Below are positions 40,978 through 47,860 of a stretch of DNA of 48,283 nt, piece after piece. The translations under genes were made by a program, and so were the position numbers. Origin of the DNA: Parcubacteria group bacterium Greene1014_15. GTDB lineage: Bacteria; Patescibacteriota; Minisyncoccia; Phycocordibacterales; VMGT01. The notes below the pieces were generated by a model. That model saw only the letters and a program-made list of their open reading frames with translations, made no database searches and was not told the DNA's origin. The stretch covers positions 1 through 48,283 of the forward strand of contig VMGT01000020.1 in NCBI GenBank assembly GCA_007376725.1, given 5' to 3'. The number at the start of each line of letters is the position of its first letter. The first letter of the stretch is position 1.

Positions 40978-41511
40978 TTATGCGGTCTTCTTACCTTGCT
41001 TGCGACGCACCACTTCATCATGATAACGAATTCCTTTGCCCTTGTATGGTTCTGGCTTCTTGAGCGAGCGAACATTCGCCGCAAACTGACCCACCAGCTC
41101 TTTATCGATCCCCGTGATCGTAATGACATTCTTTTCAGCCGTTACTTTGATACCTTCGGGAATCAGAGCGATAACCGGGTGAGAAAAACCAAGTGTAAGC
41201 ATGAGCTTTTGTCCCGATACTTCCGAACGGAAGCCGATTCCTTCAACAATAAGTTTTTTCTCATATACCTTATTCACACCCGCGATCATGTTTGCGATAT
41301 GCGCTGCATACGTGCCCCAAAGCGCCTTTGTGGAAACAGAAGTAATGCGGGGTGTAAGCCTCACCTCACCGTCGAGAACGGCAATGTTGATGCTGTTTTT
41401 GAAATCACGCGAGAGTGTACCGAGCGGCCCGACGACAGAAACAGCGCCCGCTATCGCAGTCACAGATGTTTTTTCAGGTATTTCGATTATTTGTTTTCCA
41501 ATGCGCGACAT
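40978..41511 (-). CDS. rplF: 50S ribosomal protein L6
   Basis: 177 residues from ATG 41511 (MSRIGKQIIEIP). C-terminal signature KELVGQFAANVRSLKKPEPYK then GKGIRYHDEVVRRKQGKK. The frame is open far upstream without a better start. Standard place between rpsH and rplR. Confidence 0.95.
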   Translation of the reverse strand: MSRIGKQIIEIPEKTSVTAIAGAVSVVGPLGTLSRDFKNSINIAVLDGEVRLTPRITSVSTKALWGTYAAHIANMIAGVNKVYEKKLIVEGIGFRSEVSGQKLMLTLGFSHPVIALIPEGIKVTAEKNVITITGIDKELVGQFAANVRSLKKPEPYKGKGIRYHDEVVRRKQGKKTA

Positions 41512-41524
41512 ATATATATGGAAC

Positions 41525-41911
41525 TTACCAGACGCGAAGCAAAGCCTCTCCGCCCATCTTTTCTTTCTGTGCTTCTTTGCCGGTAAGAATACCCTTCGGT
41601 GTTGAGAGCACGAGCGTCCCGAGACGCCTGCGCTCCGCCGCAATATCAGCAACGCCGTAGTAACGACGACGTGAAAGCTTTGAGATTTTGCGTGCCCCGC
41701 GAATACGCGGCGCACTGCCGTCGTAGACAAGATCAATTTCGATAAACTTTTTGACTTTCTTCCCCTTTTTTACAACAGTACCGACATATTTCTCGCGCTC
41801 AAGAAGCAGCGCAATTGCATACTTAAAATTCGAATAGGGAACAACAACCGATGCTTTGCCTGCATTGTTGCCATTCTTTATTTGTACGATCATGTTAGCA
41901 ATTGCATCCAT
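41525..41911 (-). CDS. rpsH: 30S ribosomal protein S8
   Basis: 128 residues: DAIANMIVQIKNGNNAGKASV, the central IEIDLVYDGSAPRIRGARKIS and the C-terminal LVLSTPKGILTGKEAQKEK with GGEALLRVW. Starts 9 bases after rpsN. Confidence 0.95.
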   Translation of the reverse strand: MDAIANMIVQIKNGNNAGKASVVVPYSNFKYAIALLLEREKYVGTVVKKGKKVKKFIEIDLVYDGSAPRIRGARKISKLSRRRYYGVADIAAERRRLGTLVLSTPKGILTGKEAQKEKMGGEALLRVW

Positions 41912-41920
41912 GTTAAATTT

Positions 41921-42106
41921 TTACCAAGATGATTTTTTGACACCCGGTATTTTGCCATCGTTTGCAAGTTCGCGAAAGCAAATCCTACAGAGCGCGAAAT
42001 CCCGCATGTAACCGCGCTTTCTACCGCAACGAAAACAGCGCGACACAGACCGCGAGGAAAACTTCGGTTTCTTTTGAGATCTGACGATAACTGATGTTTT
42101 TGCCAT
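41921..42106 (-). CDS. rpsN: 30S ribosomal protein S14, zinc type
   Basis: 61 residues with two CxxC pairs ([12 protein letters not shown] and [11 protein letters not shown]), the zinc-binding short form, and the C-terminal [11 protein letters not shown]. First gene after the interruption that separates it from rplE; preceded by its own promoter and a leader hairpin. Confidence 0.95.
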   Translation of the reverse strand: MAKTSVIVRSQKKPKFSSRSVSRCFRCGRKRGYMRDFALCRICFRELANDGKIPGVKKSSW

Positions 42107-42160
42107 AGTGTTTTTTCTACACCGCTTTGCGAAACTATCCTATCATACTACTCGGCAAAC

Positions 42161-42182
42161 GAAAAACGGAGTTCCTACTCCG
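42161..42182 (-). terminator. attenuator-like hairpin in the rpsN leader
   Basis: On the minus strand CGGAGT-AGGA-ACTCCG is followed by TTTTTCG, a compact intrinsic terminator about 55 bases before the rpsN start and downstream of the promoter at 42234-42263. It could allow conditional readthrough. Confidence 0.6.
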
Positions 42183-42233
42183 CCATAACTTGTTCCCGGA
42201 TATTAAAAGAAAAAGCTCATGGAGCGTCCCACT

Positions 42234-42263
42234 ATATTAGCAAAAATAAGGGCTTTTTGTCAA
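42234..42263 (-). promoter_or_regulatory. promoter driving rpsN onward
   Basis: TTGACA (42263-42258 on minus), 18-base spacer, TAATAT (42239-42234). Start of transcription near 42227, giving a leader of about 120 bases. Confidence 0.65.
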
Positions 42264-42266
42264 ATT

Positions 42267-42354
42267 TCATCCCTCCCAAAAAATAAGGCCAATGACAACA
42301 AGACCAACAATAATGCCCACTAATTGAATGGTCGTGATTTCCTCACGATATAGA
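42267..42354 (-). pseudogene. C-terminal remnant of an EamA/DMT transporter
   Basis: About 29 codons: FLYREEITTIQLVGIIVG then LVVIGLIFWEG and stop, matching the last transmembrane helix and preceding E-x-x-T-x-x-Q-x-x-G pattern of EamA-type (DMT superfamily) transporters. Upstream the frame runs into the palindrome at 42355-42413, which cut it off. It is not a functional gene. Confidence 0.65.
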
Positions 42355-42413
42355 AACTGTGAATTACGAAACTCCCGCACACACCTGCTGCGGGAGTTTC
42401 GTAATTCACAGTT
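42355..42413. repeat. perfect palindrome, ACTGTGAATTACGAAA family
   Basis: 24-base perfect arms (42355-42378 and 42390-42413) around an 11-base loop (ACACACCTGCT). Inner part of each arm is AAACTCCCGC. Same sequence in part at 52-95; the outer arm motif recurs at 47383-47534. Confidence 0.9.
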
Positions 42414-42429
42414 ATAAATGGCATAATAA

Positions 42430-42693
42430 TTATCGAACACCCGTCTTGTGTTCAAGAACCTTTACGCGATCGCGCAATTCATCAGTTTCTTGATGTCTTT
42501 TGCCAATACTAATTTCAAGATCATCGAAACGTTCGTCTATTTTTTCAAAGCGTTCGTCCACCTCTTCAAAGCGTTCGTCCATTTTTCTCTCGAGCTCTTC
42601 TATATCCTGTTTTGTCGCAGCAAAACCTTTGGCGACCATAATTGCCAGTTTTTCATTTTTCTCTTGAATGAATCTTTTTGTCGCACTGTCCAT
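42430..42693 (-). CDS. small coiled-coil protein
   Basis: 87 residues, mostly a heptad coiled coil: QDIEELERKMDERFEEVDERF then EKIDERFDDLEISIGKRH, with repeated DERFE/DERFD units. No membrane segment. Such small coiled-coil proteins are common in CPR genomes next to transposons or in variable sites. It starts 12 bases after rplE ends and would be co-transcribed with it. Confidence 0.75.
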   Translation of the reverse strand: MDSATKRFIQEKNEKLAIMVAKGFAATKQDIEELERKMDERFEEVDERFEKIDERFDDLEISIGKRHQETDELRDRVKVLEHKTGVR

Positions 42694-42705
42694 ACCAAAA
42701 GTGTA

Positions 42706-43278
42706 CTATTTTCCAATCGACTTCACAAACGGTACACCTATATGAGTAAAGTATGCGAGGGCCTCCTCGTTAGTATCCTTATTCTTGCGGCTCTTTGTAA
42801 CTATTGTCACAGCAAGACCAAACACGTCCTTGAGATCTTCATCCGATGTTTCGGGAAATATCGTGTGTTCGCGAATTGCGAGCGTCATATTTCCCATAGC
42901 ATCAATGGCCTTGCTCGGAATGCCACGAAAGTCCTTAGTGCGCGGCAATGCCACATTGAAGAGCTTGTCGAGAAAGCGGTACATGCGCGTACCGCGAAGC
43001 GTCACCTGATAGCCGATGGCATCACCTTGGCGGATCTTAAAAGCAGCTACAGATTGTTTCGCTCCGCGTGGCGCAGGCTTTTGTCCCGTAATCTTCGCAA
43101 GGCGATCCGCAACAAGAGCTATCTTTGCTTTGTCCTTCAGAGAACCAACGCCCGAAGAAACCACGACTTTCGAGAGCCGCGGCGCTTGCATGCGATTCAC
43201 ATATCCAAATTTTTCTTTGAGAATGTTGAATGCTTTATTTTGTTTTTCCTTCGTCATCTCTAGCATGGTAGTTCTCAT
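42706..43278 (-). CDS. rplE: 50S ribosomal protein L5
   Basis: 190 residues (starts at 43266 or 43257 are alternatives). Signatures: RMQAPRLSKVVVSSGVG, GQKPAPRGAKQSVAAFKIRQG, VTLRGTRMYRFLDKL and LPRTKDFRGIPSKAID. The ATG overlaps the rplX stop by four bases. Followed by a coiled-coil gene instead of rpsN. Confidence 0.95.
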   Translation of the reverse strand: MRTTMLEMTKEKQNKAFNILKEKFGYVNRMQAPRLSKVVVSSGVGSLKDKAKIALVADRLAKITGQKPAPRGAKQSVAAFKIRQGDAIGYQVTLRGTRMYRFLDKLFNVALPRTKDFRGIPSKAIDAMGNMTLAIREHTIFPETSDEDLKDVFGLAVTIVTKSRKNKDTNEEALAYFTHIGVPFVKSIGK

Positions 43279-43580
43279 ATCACCGCACCACTTTTCTTGC
43301 TGATGCGAACCTTTTTGCCGTCCTTCACTTTCACCTTAAGACGTGTCGGCTTATTTGTTTTCGGATCAATCAGCATGACATTTGAAACATGGATTGGGTG
43401 CGTCTTGTCAATCACTTGTCCTTTCTGCCCCTTCTTTTGCGCACGCTGATGCTTCTTGCGCACATGCACGCCTTCCACGATAAGTTGAAGCGTTTTGGGC
43501 AAGGCGCGCAAGACTTTTCCTGTTCTGCCTTTGTCTTTTCCAGCTATAACCTGTACTGTATCACCTTTGTGTATTTTCAT
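43275..43580 (-). CDS. rplX: 50S ribosomal protein L24
   Basis: 101 residues; N-terminal KOW motif IHKGDTVQVIAGKDKGRTGK, then EGVHVRKKHQRAQKKGQKG and PIHVSNVMLIDPKTNKP. Confidence 0.95.
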   Translation of the reverse strand: MKIHKGDTVQVIAGKDKGRTGKVLRALPKTLQLIVEGVHVRKKHQRAQKKGQKGQVIDKTHPIHVSNVMLIDPKTNKPTRLKVKVKDGKKVRISKKSGAVI

Positions 43581-43598
43581 GGTTTTTTTAACAGTCAG

Positions 43599-43970
43599 TT
43601 ACACAACTTCCGATGCAAGTGAAATAATTTTCTGATAACCGCGCTCTGCAAGCTCGCGCGGCATGGGACCAAATACTCGCCCTGCTTTCGGATCTTGCTT
43701 GTCTTTTTCCAAAATCACAACCGCATTGTCGTCAAAGCGAATATACGATCCATCCTTGCGACGAAATGCTTTCTTCTGGCGTACCACAACTGCCTGAAGG
43801 ATTTCTTTTTTCTTTACAAGTTTGCGCGGTTCAGCAGTTTGAACAGAGAGTATCACGACATCGCCAATCTGCGCATAGCGGCGCTTGGATCCGCCCGGTA
43901 CCTTGAAAACACGGCCGATCTTTCCGCCTGAATTGTCCGCTATTGTTACGAGTGACTGTGGCTGCAACAT
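43599..43970 (-). CDS. rplN: 50S ribosomal protein L14
   Basis: 123 residues: MLQPQSLVTIADNSGGK, KVPGGSKRRYAQIGDVVIL, VVVRQKKAFRRKDGSYIRF and RVFGPMPRELAERGYQKI. Confidence 0.96.
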   Translation of the reverse strand: MLQPQSLVTIADNSGGKIGRVFKVPGGSKRRYAQIGDVVILSVQTAEPRKLVKKKEILQAVVVRQKKAFRRKDGSYIRFDDNAVVILEKDKQDPKAGRVFGPMPRELAERGYQKIISLASEVV

Positions 43971-43976
43971 AAAAAT

Positions 43977-44237
43977 TTATACGATCACGAATGTCTTTCT
44001 CTTGGAAATCGGGCGCACCTCGCGGATCGTCACTTTTTCGCCAACTTTGTGTGTGTTCCCAGCGTCATGCGCAAGATATTTCTTATGCCGCTTCATATAC
44101 TTGTCGTATTTGACATGTTTGATGAAACGCGTCACAAGAACGGTTGCCGTATCTTTCATTTTGTCGGAAACAACAACACCCGAGAGTATTTTCCCCCGTT
44201 TCACTTTTTCTTCTGTCGTTGTGATTGTTTCTCCCAT
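43977..44237 (-). CDS. rpsQ: 30S ribosomal protein S17
   Basis: 86 residues with [41 protein letters not shown] and [20 protein letters not shown]. Six bases before rplN. Confidence 0.95.
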   Translation of the reverse strand: MGETITTTEEKVKRGKILSGVVVSDKMKDTATVLVTRFIKHVKYDKYMKRHKKYLAHDAGNTHKVGEKVTIREVRPISKRKTFVIV

Positions 44238-44244
44238 GGTGGAT

Positions 44245-44445
44245 TTAGTTTGCTTTTTTTAGCTTGCGCGAACGCATCTCGGTGAGCATGCGGGCAATCT
44301 CTTTCTTCGCGTTCCTGCCTTCTTTTGTATTTCTCGATTTACTTCCTGCAACATCAAAGCGAAAATCGGTAGAAAGTTTGCGCGCATCACGAAGAAGCTT
44401 CGCAAGTTCTGTATCGTCAGCTTTTGCAATATCCTTGGTTTTCAT
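44245..44445 (-). CDS. rpmC: 50S ribosomal protein L29
   Basis: 66 residues, helical; [20 protein letters not shown] and [17 protein letters not shown]. Seven bases before rpsQ. Confidence 0.93.
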   Translation of the reverse strand: MKTKDIAKADDTELAKLLRDARKLSTDFRFDVAGSKSRNTKEGRNAKKEIARMLTEMRSRKLKKAN

Positions 44446-44500
44446 GATTAGGCTCGGTTGATACTACTCAAATATCGTTCAAAGTCAACCGTACAGAAAT

Positions 44501-44926
44501 TTAATGCTCCGCGCGTTCGATAATCCTTGTTTTCACCGGAAGCTTCGCCCCAGCCTTACGGAGCGCCTCGCGAGCAATCTCGGGCTTTACGCCATCCACC
44601 TCAAAAAGCATGCGACCCGGAAGCACTTCAAAAACATAGCCCTGCAAATCACCTTTCCCTTTACCCATGCCCACTTCCGCAGCTTTTGCGGTATACGGCC
44701 GATCGGGGAAGATACGGATCCACATCTTTCCTGTTTTCCCCACGAGACGAATCATCGTCTTTCGGGCAGCCTCGATCTGGTTTGATCGGATGCGTGCGCC
44801 TGTTGTTGCTTTAATTCCCATAGAACCATAAGAAAGTGTCGTGCCGCGCGTTTCAATTCCGCGTCTGTTTGGATTCTTTCGACCGCTTTGCCATTTGCGA
44901 TATTTAACTTTCTTTGGGAATAGCAT
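44501..44926 (-). CDS. rplP: 50S ribosomal protein L16
   Basis: 141 residues: MLFPKKVKYRKWQSGRKNP, GIKATTGARIRSNQIEAARK, IFPDRPYTAKAAEVGMGKGKG and the EVDGVKPEIAREALRKAGAK C-terminus. Confidence 0.96.
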   Translation of the reverse strand: MLFPKKVKYRKWQSGRKNPNRRGIETRGTTLSYGSMGIKATTGARIRSNQIEAARKTMIRLVGKTGKMWIRIFPDRPYTAKAAEVGMGKGKGDLQGYVFEVLPGRMLFEVDGVKPEIAREALRKAGAKLPVKTRIIERAEH

Positions 44927-44955
44927 GATGGTTGTTGATGGCGTGACGTGAGAAT

Positions 44956-45615
44956 TTACTTTTCAAATACATCGCCCTTATAAATCCATACTTTAATACC
45001 GAGATCTCCCTGCGCAATCGTCGCACGGGCGCGAGCAAAGTCGATATCAGCGCGCAATGTCTGAAGCGGAATGCGTCCTTGGCGCAGGTCTTCTTGTCGC
45101 GCCATGTCGGCTCCACCCAAACGGCCGGAGAGACGGATACGCACGCCCCGCACATCGCGATTTGCCATCACTTTTTCTACCGTTTGCTTGAGCACGCGAC
45201 GAAACGGCATGCGCTTTTCAAGTCCTTCCGCAACCATGAGCGCCACGATTGCCGCATTTGACTCCGGAGAACGGATTTCTTCAATATCGATCTTAATATC
45301 GCCCGCAATTTCCAAAAGCTTATGACGACGGAGAAATGTCATAATATCCCCGCGCAATTTCACCGAACCTTCTCCAGAGCGACCGATGATCATGCCCGGA
45401 CGAGAGGTCTTGATGATAACTCGGAGTTTGTTTGCGCCGCGCTCCATTTCAATGCCACCCACATACATACCGAGAAGACGTTTCTCAAGGTATTCGCGAA
45501 GAAGCACATCACACTTAAGAAAAGAGTTGTAGAGTGCAGGCGTCGCAAACCAACGAGACTTCCAATCTCGCAAGATGCCAAGCCTATGTGCGTATGGATG
45601 AACGACGTGCGTCAT
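44956..45615 (-). CDS. rpsC: 30S ribosomal protein S3
   Basis: 219 residues. KH domain with the GRSGEG loop (KTSRPGMIIGRSGEGSVKL), followed by GVRIRLSGRLGGADMARQ and the LQTLRADIDFARARATIAQG block. 19 bases after rplV. Confidence 0.96.
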   Translation of the reverse strand: MTHVVHPYAHRLGILRDWKSRWFATPALYNSFLKCDVLLREYLEKRLLGMYVGGIEMERGANKLRVIIKTSRPGMIIGRSGEGSVKLRGDIMTFLRRHKLLEIAGDIKIDIEEIRSPESNAAIVALMVAEGLEKRMPFRRVLKQTVEKVMANRDVRGVRIRLSGRLGGADMARQEDLRQGRIPLQTLRADIDFARARATIAQGDLGIKVWIYKGDVFEK

Positions 45616-45634
45616 GATTATTTATATATTCAGA

Positions 45635-45982
45635 TTATTTCTTTTTTGGGATGGGGAGCTCATCTCCCAGTTCAATCGTGATGTGACTCGTGCGCTTGTT
45701 GATACGCGATGCATGGCCGCGCGCACGAGGACGAGATCGCTTGAGTGTCTTGCCCATGTCGACGCGAATCGCAGCTACGCGAAGATCTTCCGCAGACTGA
45801 TTTGTTGCATTCTTCGCGTTCGCGAGCGCCGACTCAAGTAACCTAAGCAATGGTAGTGCGCCACGTTTCGTCATAAAACGAAGAACTTTCATAGCATGCG
45901 CTACATTTTTACCCCGTATCGCTCCCGCAATGAGACGCACTTTGCGCGGAGATTGGCGGTATGTGGAAAGTGTCGCTTTCAT
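45635..45982 (-). CDS. rplV: 50S ribosomal protein L22
   Basis: 115 residues: SPRKVRLIAGAIRGKNV, LLRLLESALANAKNATNQ and KRSRPRARGHASRINKRTSH, the exit-tunnel loop. 12 bases after rpsS. Confidence 0.96.
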   Translation of the reverse strand: MKATLSTYRQSPRKVRLIAGAIRGKNVAHAMKVLRFMTKRGALPLLRLLESALANAKNATNQSAEDLRVAAIRVDMGKTLKRSRPRARGHASRINKRTSHITIELGDELPIPKKK

Positions 45983-45994
45983 AGTAGTACTTTA

Positions 45995-46348
45995 TTACTT
46001 CGCTCCCGGCTTAGCCGCTACAGGAGCGGTCTTCGCTGCCTTTGCCGCAGCAAGTTCGGTCTCCTTTTTCTTCTGTTCAAGCTCCTTCTGCATCTTGCCA
46101 CCGTGACGTATAAACTTGCGCGTGAGAGAAAATTCACCGAGACGATGGCCAACCATATCTTCGGTAACAAACACCTCAAGATGCTGTTTGCCATTATGAA
46201 CTCCAAAAGTAAAACCAACCATTTCAGGAGCTATCTCGCTCCGGCGTGACCATGTCTTAATAACGCCCGCTTCAGTGGGACGTTTGCCGGCTATCTTTTT
46301 GAGCAGTTTCGGGTCAACATACGGACCCTTTTTGAGTGATCTCGTCAT
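45995..46348 (-). CDS. rpsS: 30S ribosomal protein S19 with Ala/Lys tail
   Basis: 117 residues from ATG 46348: [36 protein letters not shown] and [19 protein letters not shown]. It carries an extra tail of ~30 residues rich in Lys, Glu and Ala. It is now first in its transcription unit because rplB is 1.5 kb upstream. Confidence 0.95.
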   Translation of the reverse strand: MTRSLKKGPYVDPKLLKKIAGKRPTEAGVIKTWSRRSEIAPEMVGFTFGVHNGKQHLEVFVTEDMVGHRLGEFSLTRKFIRHGGKMQKELEQKKKETELAAAKAAKTAPVAAKPGAK

Positions 46349-46387
46349 AACGTGCAATGAAAAAAGCCTTTCCTTCGGCTCATGACT

Positions 46388-46416
46388 ATACTACTCAATA
46401 CCGTGGAGGGTGTCAA
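46388..46416 (-). promoter_or_regulatory. promoter driving rpsS onward
   Basis: TTGACA (46416-46411 on minus), 17-base spacer, TAGTAT (46393-46388). The short leader contains AGCC...GGCTTTTTT, a weak terminator-like hairpin. Confidence 0.65.
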
Positions 46417-46454
46417 CAAAAACACATAAGCGGCACTACACTCATTACGAAAAT

Positions 46455-46482
46455 TTGACATTTATTTTTCTGATGATATAAT
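46455..46482 (+). promoter_or_regulatory. consensus extended -10 promoter
   Basis: TTGACA (46455-46460), 16-base spacer, TATAAT (46477-46482) preceded by TGA (extended -10). It is the best match to the sigma70 consensus seen in the window and drives the gene at 46535. Confidence 0.8.
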
Positions 46483-46534
46483 CTGATTGGTATGAGATTC
46501 CCATCACACAACAGTTTTATGCGGAGAAAATGAA

Positions 46535-46726
46535 ATGACTGCGTCTCTAGCAACTCAAACAACAACGTTGTATGATCTCATCGCGACAATCCAGCGCGTC
46601 GCCGACGAACATCCAGAGCTCTCGCCCGAGGCGAGAGAACAGACAGAGGTGGCCACCATAGTGGCCATGATCCAAAAAGGAATGGTCTATGCAGGGCCGT
46701 ACAAGCTGTGCGTAGCAGACAGTTGA
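46535..46726 (+). CDS. small hypothetical protein with its own strong promoter
   Basis: 63 residues: a Thr-rich start, then two helices (LYDLIATIQRVADEHPEL and EAREQTEVATIVAMIQKGM) and a short C-terminal strand (YAGPYKLCVADS). GGAG lies about 10 bases before the ATG. It forms a compact unit with the promoter at 46455 and the terminator at 46738, on the strand opposite to the ribosomal genes and between rplB and rpsS. Function unknown; the small size could fit an antitoxin or regulator, but there is no toxin beside it. Confidence 0.65.
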   Translation: MTASLATQTTTLYDLIATIQRVADEHPELSPEAREQTEVATIVAMIQKGMVYAGPYKLCVADS

Positions 46727-46737
46727 CCCCCACCCCG

Positions 46738-46775
46738 AGGCGTGAACAACATATCGTTCACGCCTTGACTTTTTT
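46738..46775 (+). terminator. rho-independent terminator
   Basis: AGGCGTGAAC and GTTCACGCCT are perfect arms, followed by TGACTTTTTTATG. Confidence 0.85.
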
Positions 46776-46791
46776 ATGTGCAAAAAGATAT

Positions 46792-46821
46792 CCCCCGTAC
46801 TCCATAATTTGAATACGGGGG
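46792..46821 (-). terminator. terminator for the minus-strand pseudogene
   Basis: CCCCCGTA (46792-46799) pairs with TACGGGGG (46814-46821); on minus it is followed by ATATCTTTTTG. It lies 33 bases past the TAA at 46854. Confidence 0.65.
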
Positions 46822-46853
46822 GCATTGCGCGCACCAAACAAATGAATAGTTAG

Positions 46854-47301
46854 TTACTTAAGTCCGAAACCTATGTCTTTCAGATAGACTTCGAATTTAT
46901 ATTGATTTCGGATATCTTCCTGTACTCGCTCGAAACGAGACGCAACCGTATGTTTGTGCAAATGAAACAGCGAAATTAAAATATCCGGAATCAGTTTTTC
47001 ATACGGTAAAAAGATCCGGCAAAGTTCCTCGTTCGTGAGCTGCTGGCAGTAAATACAATACTATTCTGTATTTGTCTTCGGGAATCCCTTTACCGCTTTT
47101 CCAGAAATCGGCAAGTTCCGTATCGGTAAATCGGCGAGCATAGTGCAACTCTGCATAAATCCAAGCAGCGGAACGCTGACATAATAGTATATGCTTCCCC
47201 TGAATAGGCACAGTCGCTCCTGCCCAAGTACTTGTATAAGACACTGCAGCCATATGCTTGCAGTATGTTTCAGAAGTAATAACCCGAATCACGATAGGCA
47301 A
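46854..47301 (-). pseudogene. frameshifted hypothetical gene fused to an IS end
   Basis: One minus frame (47301-46999) reads ...AAVSYTSTWAGATVPIQGKH, FTDTELADFWKSGKGIPED and KYRIVLYLLPA. A second, overlapping frame reads QQLTNEELCRIFLPYEKLIP then DILISLFHLHKHTVASRF, ERVQEDIRNQYKFEVYLKD and stops at 46854; it has an in-frame stop just upstream and no start. A single one-base change near 47045 joins them into a protein of ~130+ residues. The first seven codons (from TTG 47301) come from the IS remnant, so the original N-terminus is lost or begins at ATG 47253. Family unknown. Confidence 0.6.
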
Positions 47302-47386
47302 AGAATGCTATACCAGAGCCATAAAAGTATAATCAACAACCATTATGACTCTGGCACAACATTCTAACCTCGACACCATTTTGATA
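47281..47386 (+). mobile_element. second copy of the IS left end
   Basis: It begins AACCCGAATCACGATAGGC and is nearly identical for ~100 bases to the complement of 37606-37703: one substitution and one six-base indel. It includes the transposase start (ATG ... coding MTLAQHS) and breaks off after codons for TILI, where the next inverted-repeat element begins. Confidence 0.75.
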
Positions 47387-47534
47387 CTGTGAATTACGAA
47401 ATGCAAAAATGTTATACTGGAAGTGCTTTAGGGGGTTGTGTCTCTGAGGCTGTGTTTGTTGGAAAAATTAGACTTTTTTCGATTTATTGTACATTAGTTT
47501 TCAAATCTTTTTCTATTTCGTAATTCGCAGTATC
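47383..47534. mobile_element. 152-bp inverted-repeat element, ACTGTGAATTACGAAA family
   Basis: GATACTGTGAATTACGAAAT (47383-47402) pairs with 47515-47534 with one mismatch. The interior is unrelated to the palindromes at 52 and 42355 and has no gene. It truncates the IS remnant. Confidence 0.75.
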
Positions 47535-47818
47535 TCATATCGTCATGCATGTAGGAAAATACGTTTTTGCTCAAGTGAATGACTCGACATCGACCGACAT
47601 CTTTATGAAATCCTACAGATTTTGAGCGTACCCCTGTTTGACAAAAACAGCCTGATTGAGCTGTTTTCTCATGTCTGTCTACAAAATCCTGTCAAGGGCT
47701 CGCAAAATACGGCTTTGTTATTTGATTTTTAACCGGACAGTAGTGGTACTTATCCCCATTTGCATCTCCCCATTTGCATCCATTTGCATCCGCGCGTTGT
47801 TTAAAAAAGGTACACATG
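47535..47818. other. non-coding stretch with a hairpin and short tandem repeat
   Basis: No gene supported. AAAACAGC/GCTGTTTT hairpin at 47644-47667. CATTTGCATC occurs three times at 47757-47766, 47771-47780 and 47781-47790. The stretch separates the rplB terminator from the elements. Confidence 0.6.
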
Positions 47819-47848
47819 AACACTCTGCGGCTCCTGTCGCAGAGTGTT
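47819..47848 (-). terminator. hairpin after rplB
   Basis: AACACTCTGCG and CGCAGAGTGTT are perfect 11-base arms, 13 bases past the rplB stop. On minus a run of six T follows only after nine bases, so it is an imperfect terminator. Confidence 0.55.
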
Positions 47849-47860
47849 ATTTCTTATTAT

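Noticed and set aside
41512-41736. N-terminal extension of L6
   Set aside because: The frame is open but antisense-like within rpsH; the family start MSRIGKQ is at 41511.
42267-42455. Intact 62-residue membrane protein
   Set aside because: Its first half is the translated palindrome; only the last ~29 residues are protein-like and match the end of an EamA transporter.
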